From the NCBI GenBank assembly GCA_016462625.1, contig JAEMSV010000034.1, positions 1 to 39,233 of the forward strand: a DNA stretch of 39,233 bases, written 5' to 3'. This DNA comes from Solirubrobacteraceae bacterium (lineage in GTDB: Bacteria; Actinomycetota; Thermoleophilia; Solirubrobacterales; Solirubrobacteraceae). The position numbers and the translations under genes were made by a program. Positions 13,404 to 22,400 of the stretch are shown in pieces. The notes beneath the pieces are model-generated. The model made no database searches and was not told the DNA's origin. It worked only from the letters and a program-made list of their open reading frames with translations. Positions within the stretch are counted from its first letter, which is position 1. Each line of letters begins with the position of its first letter.

Positions 13404-16177
13404 GCCGGAGTCTCCGCGGCGCCGAACGGCCGGTACGTGTGGAAGCGAACCGGGTCGGCCGATCGGGCGACGTCGTGCCAGACCGCAAGCGGCTCGGCGG
13501 ACGGGTCGATCGGCCGGCCGGCCAGTTGCAGCATCGCGGACTCGGGCACCCCGAGGTAGACATGCATCCCGAATGCGTCGTGCGCCGGCTCGAACTGCCG
13601 GTATCCGCTGACGGTCGGCCACCAGGCGAGCGTGTGGGTTCCTCGCCGAGGGCCCACGGCGATGAGCTCGGCGAGCTCATCGCGCATCGTCTTGGTCATG
13701 TAGCTGTCACCGTTGTCGACCTCGTCGTCGAGCCCGTCGATGCGCTCGACACCGAAGATGACGATCGCGGTCCGCTGCTCGGGCGCGTCGTGCGCGCGCT
13801 GCGCCGCGGCGAGCAGCTCGTCCGCGCGGCCGCTCGTGAGCTCGGTGACCGTCGCGCCGCGTGCACGGCAGGCCGCGGCCGTCGCCCGGACCACCCCGGC
13901 GGGAATGCTCTGCTCGACGACGTCCTCCGGGCGGGTCAGATCAACGAGGACGAGGTGCGCGCCACCCGGAGTGGAGGCCAGGCCGATCGCCGTCCACTGC
14001 AGAACGCCGAGCGCGGCGTGCGTGCCCGCGCCGACGATCGCGAGATTGCGGTGCCCGTCGCGTCCCAGGGTGATCGCCTGGCCGGGCTGGCCCTGCGGAT
14101 CCTCGGCGTCGATTCGCAGTGACGCGCCGACCCAGCTGCGCCACACCCCATCGTCGCGTCCCTTCCCCCGCGCGGCGGCCTGCAGCTCCCAGTTCGCCGA
14201 CGCCTCGGCCCCGCGACCGCCGTTGAACACGCGCGGAGGCCGCCGCGGCCCGCGCACCCGTGCGACGGCTTCCCGCCGTTCGCCCGACGCGACGCCGGGG
14301 CTGACGTAGGCCACCTTGATCAGCTGGTTGCGCGTGTCCGCGCCGCTCGCCGCGTTGACGATCGCGATGCCGCGCTCTTGGATCTCCGCCGCAGCGGTGT
14401 TGGAAGGGCGGAAGATCGCCCGCGACTCGTCGTCGCTGAGCCGCATGCCGACCCTGAGCGGGGCGTTCTTGAACACGCCGTCGAGCTTGATGCCAGCCTG
14501 CGTCCCGACTCCCACGTCGCCGATCGACTGGGTCGCCAGTGCGAAGTGCACCCCGGCGGCGCGCCCCTGTTTGGCGATGTTCAGCAGCGCTTCGACCGCG
14601 TCGTTGCCGAGGTCGTCATCTGCGTCGAACAGCCGCTGGAACTCGTCGATGACGAGCAGCACACGCGGGATGACCAGATCCGGCCGCAGCTCGCGCAACT
14701 CGGCGAGCTTGCTGGCGCCCGGAGTCGTGTTGAAGAGCTGGTAGCGGTCGGCGATGAGCCGGTTGACGTGCTCGAGCACGGCAACCCCGAACTCGCGGCT
14801 GGAGTTGACCGAGACGACATCGGCGTGGGGCAGGAACGACATGTCCGCGGGGTGCGCGGCGAACTCCTGGAACTCGACACCCTCCTTGAAGTCCAGGAGA
14901 TACAGCCGCAGGTCCTCAGGCGAGTAGCGGCGGGCAAGCCCGTACACCAGCGTCCGCAGGAGGTTGGACTTGCCCGACCCCGTGTTGCCCGCAATGAGCG
15001 CATGCGCGGTCTCGTCGTCGAAGCTCGCCGAGACGTCGGTCGAACCGGCCCGCCCGAGCGGCGCGCTGAGTCCGGCCGCGCTGATCTCCGTCCCCCGACC
15101 GGCGACGTGCAGGTCCGCGAACTCCAGCGGCTTGGGCGCGGCGACCGCCCGTGCGGAGACCTCGTCGACCGAGTCGGTGAGAGGCGGCGGGTCGAGCTCG
15201 ACCTCGAGCCCGGGAAGCCACCCTACCTGCGCTCGTCCCGCCCGCGTGATGTCGACCTGTGTTGCTTCGCCACCGACATCGACCGCGCCCGCGCCCGCGG
15301 CGGCGTCCTCGTGGACGATGAGCATGATCCCGCGGTCTGAGGCGTGCGCCCCGAGGCGGGATACCTGCTCGCGCGTGTCTGCGTCCAGACCGCGTGGCGC
15401 ATCGAGCAGGCAGAGCAGCTCGTAGTGCAGATCGCTGTCGCCCGCGGTTGCCGCGTATTCCCGCAGCGAGGCGTACCGGCCCTGCAGATGCACGGAGGAG
15501 ACGGTCGTCGCGTGCTTCGTCAGAGCTTCGAGTGCGTCGGCGAGATCCGCACGGCCCGTGAGCGGCGGGCCGTGCGCGACGCGCTGCTGATCGAACCGGC
15601 TCAGCGAGCCGAGCGATGCACCGAGCCCGACGGGGTCGAAGACCCGAAAGCGCACGGCGCCGGGCGCTGCGCTCGCGAGTGTCCGGATCACGATGGTCTC
15701 GATGACTCCCAGCGCGGTCTCGCGCTGCTCGGCCGCCGCGCGGCCGACGACGTGGCCGCACCCGATCCCGGGGACGAGCGCCATCGGACTCTCGGGTGCG
15801 TGAAGGTGGCCGATCCGCACGGCCGCAGCAGGCTCCCGCCGGTCGGGAGGCTCCTTCCAGGCGGGCGTCCGGGTCCAGGAGGCTCCTGCGCCGGTGACGG
15901 CCAGTTCCGCGGAGACCTTGCGCAGCGTCTCCTGGGCCTGCGTCGCCGCGCGGTCGGCCCGATCGCGTGCGACGCCGACCTCGCGCTGACGCGCTTTGCG
16001 GAGTTCGTCCGCGCGTCGCGCTGCGCGAGCGTCAATGTCTGCGTGTGCGGCCACGGTTGCCTGCATCGCCCGCGTGTAGATCTCCTCGAGAGCGGCGATG
16101 CGGCCGCGGAGCTTGTCCTGGAGGCGTCCAAGCTCGCGCTCGTCTGGCGGTTTGGGTGGCGCGGAGGTCGGCCTCAT
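13391..16177 (-). CDS. FtsK/SpoIIIE-type (EccC/EssC-like) ATPase with N-terminal coiled coil
   Basis: 928 residues, first gene of the operon. Residues 10-95 form a charged coiled coil without membrane spans. Residues about 120-340 look like an N-terminal ATPase-fold domain without Walker motifs. The central motor domain has Walker A AGNTGSGKS (Lys about 403), DLRLYLLDFKEGVEF, Walker B RVLLVIDEFQRLF (Asp/Glu about 511/512) and the FtsK-type FALATQSI segment. A second C-terminal ATPase-like domain (about 690-900) has a decayed Walker A (AIVGAGTHAALGV) and decayed Walker B (TAIVIFGVERIDGL). Multiple FtsK domains with inactive distal copies is the plan of EccC/EssC, the motor of type VII secretion, whereas chromosome-segregating FtsK has four N-terminal membrane spans and a DNA-reading gamma domain; both are absent here. 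Membrane attachment may come from the next gene's product. Confidence 0.88.
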   Translation of the reverse strand: MRPTSAPPKPPDERELGRLQDKLRGRIAALEEIYTRAMQATVAAHADIDARAARRADELRKARQREVGVARDRADRAATQAQETLRKVSAELAVTGAGASWTRTPAWKEPPDRREPAAAVRIGHLHAPESPMALVPGIGCGHVVGRAAAEQRETALGVIETIVIRTLASAAPGAVRFRVFDPVGLGASLGSLSRFDQQRVAHGPPLTGRADLADALEALTKHATTVSSVHLQGRYASLREYAATAGDSDLHYELLCLLDAPRGLDADTREQVSRLGAHASDRGIMLIVHEDAAAGAGAVDVGGEATQVDITRAGRAQVGWLPGLEVELDPPPLTDSVDEVSARAVAAPKPLEFADLHVAGRGTEISAAGLSAPLGRAGSTDVSASFDDETAHALIAGNTGSGKSNLLRTLVYGLARRYSPEDLRLYLLDFKEGVEFQEFAAHPADMSFLPHADVVSVNSSREFGVAVLEHVNRLIADRYQLFNTTPGASKLAELRELRPDLVIPRVLLVIDEFQRLFDADDDLGNDAVEALLNIAKQGRAAGVHFALATQSIGDVGVGTQAGIKLDGVFKNAPLRVGMRLSDDESRAIFRPSNTAAAEIQERGIAIVNAASGADTRNQLIKVAYVSPGVASGERREAVARVRGPRRPPRVFNGGRGAEASANWELQAAARGKGRDDGVWRSWVGASLRIDAEDPQGQPGQAITLGRDGHRNLAIVGAGTHAALGVLQWTAIGLASTPGGAHLVLVDLTRPEDVVEQSIPAGVVRATAAACRARGATVTELTSGRADELLAAAQRAHDAPEQRTAIVIFGVERIDGLDDEVDNGDSYMTKTMRDELAELIAVGPRRGTHTLAWWPTVSGYRQFEPAHDAFGMHVYLGVPESAMLQLAGRPIDPSAEPLAVWHDVARSADPVRFHTYRPFGAAETPAWLA

Positions 16178-16244
16178 CTACGCGCAAGACGTCGCGACCG
16201 CTCACCGGGGCAAGCCGGATGTCTCAAGTGACTCACGCCGGCGC

Positions 16245-16273
16245 AGCCAACCAGGATGTTTCTGACCTGTCAA
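16245..16273 (-). promoter_or_regulatory. Candidate promoter of the ten-gene operon
   Basis: On the minus strand, TTGACA (16268-16273) is a perfect -35 hexamer, and 17 bases further lies TTGGCT (16245-16250), a weak -10. The transcript would start about 60 bases before the ATPase ATG. The -35 lies within TGACAGGTCA, a near-palindrome that might bind a repressor. No ribosome site is obvious before the ATPase start. Confidence 0.4.
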
Positions 16274-16369
16274 CAGAATTTCCGTCAGTCATGGCTTGAG
16301 GATCGTCTCGACCTTCGCTGACAAATCGCTGTCGTCCTGCGCGGAGGACGTCTCTGCCGAGGTCCTGCG

Positions 16370-16394
16370 GCCAGCGCGCCGGTCGCGCGCTGGC
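16370..16394 (-). terminator. Hairpin after the RTX-type gene
   Basis: GCCAGCGCGC (16370-16379) and GCGCGCTGGC (16385-16394) pair perfectly over 10 bases around a 5-base loop, 17 bases downstream of the RTX gene stop on the minus strand. No T-run follows, so it is either a non-canonical terminator or an mRNA-end stabilising hairpin. It also separates that gene from the operon promoter. Confidence 0.5.
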
Positions 16395-16411
16395 GGCAGA
16401 CGACAACGAGC

Positions 16412-18280
16412 TCACACGCGCGGTGCGACCAACCGAACGACACGCTGCGCGTTCGCTACCCGCCCGGAAGGATCCACGGTCTGAATACGGACCGTCGCGC
16501 GCAGCCGTCCACGCGAGAGCCGCTTCCGCGCCGCCCGGTTCAGCCGAACCGACACGACCGCACGGCCACCCGGCGCGATCCGAACGACACCCGCACCGAG
16601 CTGCCGGCCCGCCGTCGCCGTCACCCGGACATCACAGGCCACCGCCGCACCGTCGGCACGACCGGTAACCGGGATGCGAACGACACCCTTCCGCGACACC
16701 GTCGCCCGCCGGACAGCGACACGCACCGCCGGGCACGCACGCGGAGCCGCGGCCACCACCGAGCCGCCGCCACCGCCGACCGCCACCGGGTCCGCCGAAC
16801 CTCCGGCCGGAGCGACGGGCTGTTCAGCGACGGGAACGGGAACGGGAACGGGCACCACCGGGTACTCCACCCGCTCGCAGTCCACCGGTGGGATCTCGTC
16901 GATCCGGTCCGCGATGACCGTGTCGTTCCCGGCACCGCACGTGATCCGATCGATCTCGCCGTCCCGCGCGAGGATCGTGTCGTCGCCGGGCTCGCCGATC
17001 AGCGAGTCGGCGCCCGGACCGCCCTCGATCCGGTCGGCACCACCGCCGCCGGTCAGCGAGTTGGCCCGCGCGTCGCCGACGAGCGTGTCGGCCTGTCCGC
17101 CGCCGATCGCGTTCTCGACGTCCGCGTCGATGCGGTCGTTCTCGCCCGGGCCTCCGTCATCGGCGTCGCCTTCGAAGTCGACACGGACGCTCTTCGGGTG
17201 GTCGAGGTACGAGACCGTGTCCGACCCGCTGCCGCCGGTGACGACGTCCGTGCCGGCGCCGAGCCGGTCGGGCTCGAAGTAGTCGTCGCCGGCGTCGCCG
17301 CGGAGGATGTCCTTCTCCGCCCCACCGAAGAGACGGTCCTCCCCGACGCCACCGATGATCTGGTTCGCGCCGGCCTGGCCGTACAGCTGATCGTCGCCGT
17401 CGTTGCCGTAGACGATGTCGTCGCCGGCCTGTGCGTCGATGACGTCACCGCGCGCGGTGCCCGAGATGACGTCCCGGGCCTGTCCGCCGATCACCCATTC
17501 GATATCGCTGCGGACGTTGTCGCCCTCGCCGCTGTAGCCGTCGTTGGCAACGTCGTCGAGCGAGATCTCCAGCGGGCCGTCCGCCGCGCGGTAGCTCGCG
17601 ATGTCCTGGGGCTCGACGCCGGGGGTCGCCCCGCCGGAGCCGCCGCGGAAGACGTCGGCACCGAGCCCCGCGAGGAGCACGTCCGCGCCCGGGCCGCCGT
17701 TCATCTCGTCGCGGCCGAGCCCGCCCTCCAGCTCGTCGTCGCCGTTCTCCCCGAGGAGGATGTCGTCGTCCTCCTGGCCGAAGAGGTTGTCGTCGCGGTC
17801 GCGGCCGTTGAGCGTGTCCCGGCCGGTGCCGCCGTACAGGCGGTCGAACGCGCTTCCGCCGAGCAGGACGTCGTCACCCGCCTCGCCGTAGGCGGTGGCC
17901 GGCACATCCGTGTCGTTGGTCGCCGTGTCGGCGTTCTCACGCAGGTACAGGTACAGGCGGCTCACGTCCGCCCCCGAACACTCCGCAAGCACGTTGATCG
18001 GGGGGAAGCCGACGAGCGACTGGGTGCACCCGCCGCCGGCGGGCGCGCGGATCCCAATCCGGCCGTCGGTGACCAACACGCGGTCACCGCTCTGCTTGAC
18101 CTCGACCTTGTTGGTCTTGTTCTGCAGCGCGTCGATCACGATGGCGGGGCTGAACGAGCCTGACGGCACAGCTCGCGTCACGCGGGCCGTCTCTTCCGCG
18201 GCTGCAGGCTGAGCAGCAGCACCACAGGCGAGGGCGAGTGTGCCGGCGACGACGACGGTCCGGCGGGAACGGAAGGGCAT
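16412..18280 (-). CDS. Secreted RTX-type calcium-binding repeat protein
   Basis: 622 residues from the ATG at 18278-18280, chosen because it gives a clean signal peptide (basic MPFRSRR, hydrophobic core, cut near QPAAAEE) and has GGAG nine bases upstream; the frame is open to 18370 but with poor composition. A 110-residue N-terminal domain is followed by three blocks of nonapeptide repeats GGxGxDxLxG (for example GGTGRDTLNGRDRDDNLFG, GNDGDDQLYGQAG, GGPGADSLIGEPGDD), which form Ca2+-binding beta rolls. A Pro/Val-rich linker and a C-terminal beta domain (about 530-622; CPAVRVAVRRATVSRKG ... RGRLRATVRI) complete it. No enzymatic domain is seen, so toxin or surface-layer roles are only guesses. 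Export is probably by Sec, since there is a cleavable signal and no type I transporter nearby. Confidence 0.88.
   Translation of the reverse strand: MPFRSRRTVVVAGTLALACGAAAQPAAAEETARVTRAVPSGSFSPAIVIDALQNKTNKVEVKQSGDRVLVTDGRIGIRAPAGGGCTQSLVGFPPINVLAECSGADVSRLYLYLRENADTATNDTDVPATAYGEAGDDVLLGGSAFDRLYGGTGRDTLNGRDRDDNLFGQEDDDILLGENGDDELEGGLGRDEMNGGPGADVLLAGLGADVFRGGSGGATPGVEPQDIASYRAADGPLEISLDDVANDGYSGEGDNVRSDIEWVIGGQARDVISGTARGDVIDAQAGDDIVYGNDGDDQLYGQAGANQIIGGVGEDRLFGGAEKDILRGDAGDDYFEPDRLGAGTDVVTGGSGSDTVSYLDHPKSVRVDFEGDADDGGPGENDRIDADVENAIGGGQADTLVGDARANSLTGGGGADRIEGGPGADSLIGEPGDDTILARDGEIDRITCGAGNDTVIADRIDEIPPVDCERVEYPVVPVPVPVPVAEQPVAPAGGSADPVAVGGGGGSVVAAAPRACPAVRVAVRRATVSRKGVVRIPVTGRADGAAVACDVRVTATAGRQLGAGVVRIAPGGRAVVSVRLNRAARKRLSRGRLRATVRIQTVDPSGRVANAQRVVRLVAPRV
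16900..17890 (-). repeat. RTX nonapeptide repeat region (coding)
   Basis: Repeated coding units for GGxGxDxLx peptides within the RTX-type gene, in three blocks (about 17890-17640, 17490-17200 and 17115-16900) separated by non-repeat segments. The DNA repeats are imperfect at the base level; conservation is at the peptide level. Confidence 0.85.
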
Positions 18281-18366
18281 GGTGGACTCCGATGTATGAG
18301 GACATGTACGTCCGGCATCGTCGGAGCCCGCCCGCCGGCAGGGAAGTGCGAAATCTGGACTTGACC

Positions 18367-19197
18367 TCACATCCCGGTGAACACCACGCGCGGGATCGGC
18401 CCGGTCGTGAGCAGCTTCAGCTGCGTCGACGCCGACGTCGTGTACGTCCAGCCGACGATCGGATACGTCGCCGTCACGGTCAGGTCCGCGCGCACCCGCT
18501 CACCGTCGGCCATCCGCTGGCGCAGGTCGCGCCGCTGCGCCGCCGTCATCGGGATCGCCATCGTCGTCGAGCCGCCGAACGTGCCGATCGACCCCGTCAC
18601 GGTCCCCAGCGCGACGTCCATCCCGCGCGGGGTGCTGCCCGCGATCCCCGTCGCCGACAGCGAGCACGTCCGCGGACACGAGACCTCGGCCGTCACGGTG
18701 TTCGAGCTCGTCAGCGCCTGGCTGGCGTCCACCGTCACGAGCGCCGCGTCGGCGTCCTCCTGGACGTTGACGACCATCGACGCGGTGCCGCGGGCCGTCG
18801 CCGTGTCACTGCCGCGGTGGATGTACGCGCAGAACAGGTAGGCGCCTTCGACCGAGGCCCGGTACATGGGGTGGATCGAGGTGGACACGCCGTCCCCGTC
18901 GACGGAGGCCTGCTCGACCAGCGTCATCCCGGCGGTCACCGCAGCGCCGGCGCTCGCCGGGCACGACGCGCGGCCGGCCTCGGTGTAGACGTACACGTAG
19001 CCGTCGCCGTACGCGACGGTCGTCAGGCGGAAGTCGGTGCCGTAGGTGCCGACCGTCGGGAACGGGTCGATGCTGCGCATCGTCACCGAGTCCGCGAAGG
19101 CCGCAGGCGCGCCGAGCAGCGCGGTGCCGAGGATCGTGATGGTGGCCGCGAGGAGCGCCCGGCCGCGGCGGGTGGGTGTGGGCTGTGAGCGATTCAT
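18367..19197 (-). CDS. Secreted beta-rich protein of unknown function
   Basis: 276 residues with a clear Sec signal peptide: basic RRGR, hydrophobic ALLAATITILGTALLG, cut after AFA before DSVTM. The mature part alternates hydrophobic and polar residues, with Tyr-rich strands (GYVYVYTEAGRA) and two cysteine pairs (C around residues 79 and 122; CPRTC about 199-203), suggesting disulphides and immunoglobulin-like beta domains. The segment MTAAQRRDLRQRMADGERVRADLTV is a motif often seen in actinobacterial extracellular beta domains. It precedes the RTX-type gene by 86 bases on the same strand, so the two may be co-transcribed. No catalytic motif; function unknown. Confidence 0.78.
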   Translation of the reverse strand: MNRSQPTPTRRGRALLAATITILGTALLGAPAAFADSVTMRSIDPFPTVGTYGTDFRLTTVAYGDGYVYVYTEAGRASCPASAGAAVTAGMTLVEQASVDGDGVSTSIHPMYRASVEGAYLFCAYIHRGSDTATARGTASMVVNVQEDADAALVTVDASQALTSSNTVTAEVSCPRTCSLSATGIAGSTPRGMDVALGTVTGSIGTFGGSTTMAIPMTAAQRRDLRQRMADGERVRADLTVTATYPIVGWTYTTSASTQLKLLTTGPIPRVVFTGM

Positions 19198-19365
19198 GGC
19201 CCACCGATCGCCCGGCGCCCACCCGCTGAAGAGCGCTCAGGACGATCACGGACGCTCAGGCAGACTTATCTGTCGAGTTCACGACACGACGGCCTGTCCG
19301 GCCACTTCAGGGGCGGCCCCCTACGGACGGTTACCACCCCCCGCCCAACACACCAGTTCCTGGCC

Positions 19366-19394
19366 TTGTCGTGCCCGGGTAGGAGGCATAGGTT
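19366..19394 (+). promoter_or_regulatory. Candidate leaderless promoter of the 1231-aa gene operon
   Basis: TTGTCG (19366-19371) and TAGGTT (19389-19394) are spaced by 17 bases, and the ATG at 19405 lies 10 bases after the -10, where transcription would begin. This fits a leaderless transcript. An AGGAGG (19381-19386) six bases before an in-frame TTG (19393) is a competing explanation. Confidence 0.5.
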
Positions 19395-19404
19395 GGCCCC
19401 GCCG

Positions 19405-22400
19405 ATGGCTCCGATCTACCGCGCATACGGCCAGATCAGACGCGGCAGCGGCCCGTGGCGTCGGCCCTTCCTCATCCCCTCCTCGACGCCGGCCGCCCCG
19501 CTGCTGCCCGGTGAGGGGTACATCGCCGTCGACAACGGCGGCGCGAATGCGGACCTGCGCTGCCAGCTGCGCGTCCTGAACTTCACGTCCCTTGACGACT
19601 TCAGGGTCGGCTTCCAGATCACGAAGATCCGATCGGTCAGCGACATCACGCTGCGGCTGCTGCTCCTGAAGTCCGCCGACGACTTCTTCGTCGACTCCGG
19701 CACGATCGAGACGAACGTCAGCTTCGCCGTCCTCTACCACCGCACGCTGCCCGGCCAGCAGTTCCCCGGCGACCTGAAGATCAACGTCGACACCGGCCGC
19801 CCGCAGATCGACCCGAAGATCGACGACATCAACACGCCGATCACCGTCGCCAGCGGGATGCGCGCGACCACGATCAAGATCTCCGTCGAATCGGGGCTCA
19901 GCGACGACCTGACCATGGGCGGCGGGCTCGTGGACGGCGACATGATCCCGATCCTCGGGGTCCGCACCACCAACGACACCGTCACCGGCGGCTACCGCGA
20001 GCACGACGACCAGATCCGCGGGATCGACCTCGACTGGCTCGACAACGCCGCCGCGCCCAAGCCGCCGAGCGCGACCTGGATCGACCTCGTCGCGGCGAAC
20101 CCGACGAGCGACACCACCAAGCTCGACGTCACGATCAACATGCCCGAGACGGGCGAGACGCCGACCGCTGCGCCGAAAGTCAGCCCCGTCCCCGGCGGCC
20201 AGCTCAGGGCGGGCTACTACCGCTACCGCCTCGTGTACGTGACCGAGAACGGGAACGAGACGGCCGCCGGCCCGCGATCGGCCCCGCAGTTCATCCAGGC
20301 GACGAACTGGGCCGACCCGGCCACGCCGCGCTCGATCAAGGTCGACAGCTTCCCGCCGCTCCCGCCCGACGCCGACACCACCGGGCCGCGCAAGATCACC
20401 AAGCTGCGCATCTACCGGACCGATCCGGACGTGCCCGCCCCCGACGAGACGTACACGCTCGACGACGTCGGCAACTCCGGCGACGACGTCTTCGTCAAGG
20501 AGCTCGCGCTCACCGAGACGTCCTGGATCGACACGGGGCAAGAGCAGCTCGCGTCCGGCAAACCCGACGTGATCAAGCCCGACCTGATCCTCCTGGAGTA
20601 CAGCTCGCCGCACGACCCGCCGCTCGATCTCACGGGCGGGATCCGGCTCATCGGCCGGGACCCGATCAAGCCGTCGGAGGTCACCGACGAGAGCTACACC
20701 GGCGCCGTCTCGGCCGTCCCGAACAAGCTCCGCGTCGCCTATCAGCCCAGCACCGAACCGCGGCTTCGATGGTCCGCGAGTAAGCCCGTCCCGCGGCTGA
20801 GCGTCAACCTCGCGCCGCTCGTCACCCCGCTCGGCACGGGGGTCGACATCACCGCCGAGAGCGTCCCGGACCGGCTGAGCATTGACTGGTCGAGTCTGGG
20901 CTCGGAGTACTTCCAGCTCGCGGCCCGCGCCTCCACGAGAACCGATCCGACCATGATCGGCGACCGGCAGATCGGCCGCGTCGCCGCCCGGCTGGGGACC
21001 ACCTCGCCGGCGCCCGGATGGCCCAACGGCGAGGCGCACGTCGCCGTCGACATGACGACCGAGCTCGCCAAGGCCGGCACCGCCGCCAGCACGCTGGCCT
21101 CGGCTCTGGCCGTCAAGCGGATTGTCGTCACCTCGGGCGCGCGGAAGTGGGCCGACCGCGAGTCCAACCGCGGCCGCATCGGCATCGAAGGCCTCTTCGC
21201 CCCCGGCCGCGGCTTCACCGACCGCGACCTCCGCGTCACCAGGAGAAGCGGCGGCACCGACGTCCTGCAGCAGCTCAACCTCACGGCCCGCCTGCTGCCC
21301 GAGCAGATCAGCGGCGAGTTCTTCGTGCCCGACAGCGGCGCGATCCAGCTCAACCTCGACCAGCGCATCCGCTGGATCCGCGGCGAGTTCGAAACGCGCT
21401 CCAAGCCGGAGGAGGAGGGAGAGCCGCCCACGGAGATCAGCCACGTCAAGGGCCAGGTCCTGCTCGACCACACGACCGACAAGCTGCGCTTCGCTTCCCA
21501 GGACAGCGTGCACACCGAGCTCACCGCGCCGATCCGCGCGGGCGGCCGGGTCGACCTCACCGAGGACCACCAGGACCCGGCCGACAAGATCGTCCTCCGC
21601 CCCGACGCCGTCGTCCCCGCGACCACGCCGCAGGACCCCGCGCTCATCGTCGTCGGCCTGGCGAAGGGCTCGAAGACGATCCGGGCGATCGCCGCCGAGC
21701 CGGGGATCGCCGCCCGCGTCGCGGCGTCGTTCGGCGACGACCTCCCGGTCGCGGTCCGCGCGAACCCGCAGGTCAAGGCCGTCCAGCACGGCGACAAGGA
21801 GACGACCCAGGGCCTGCGCGCCGTCAGCGCCCGTCTGCAGGGCGTGATCGAGGCCCAGGCCTCCACGAAGCTCACCAAAATCGGCAAGAAGCATCCCGCG
21901 CCCGGCGAGGTCCCGGTCACCGTCGCGTTCTCCGGGCAGCGCACGAACAGCTCCCTGCGCGGTGAGGCGCAGATCCGGGAGAAGCGGGTCGCCCACGATC
22001 CCGACTCGCGCGCCACCGCCGGCCTGCGCTCCTGGCTGCGCGCGCGTACCGCGTTCGTCCCCACCCGCGTCTCCGCCACGCCCGCCTTCGTCGCCGCCGG
22101 CGCGCCCCTCGGCTCGACCTTCGGCGGCATCGCGCTCGATGCCGATGTCCCCTGGGGATTCGGCACCGTCTGGGCCGAGCCGGGCTTCGCGTGGGAGGAG
22201 TTCACCGACGTCCTCGGCGAGGACAAGGGCATCGGGCTCATCACCGCCGGCTTCGACGGCCTCCCGTCCCAGCTCGAGACCTGGCTGCTCGAGCACAGCG
22301 GCGACCTCGGCCCCAGCCGCGTGCCGACCGAGATCCGGCTGCCCGAGACCGGCCCCGTGGACACGAGCTGGCCTCCGGGCGGCGTGCTCGCGTGGCTGAA

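Noticed and set aside
13391..16177. Chromosome-segregation FtsK
   Set aside because: No four-TM N-terminus, no gamma DNA-recognition domain, and it has a decayed second motor domain plus an unrelated operon context.
16900..17890. Possible CRISPR or tandem DNA repeat
   Set aside because: Periodicity comes from Ca2+-binding nonapeptides in a continuous reading frame; there are no identical repeats with unique spacers.
19234..19260. Direct repeat CGCTCAGG (19234-19241 and 19253-19260) upstream of two divergent genes
   Set aside because: Only eight bases, spaced 19 apart, without palindromic partner; could be a regulator site but too weak to list.
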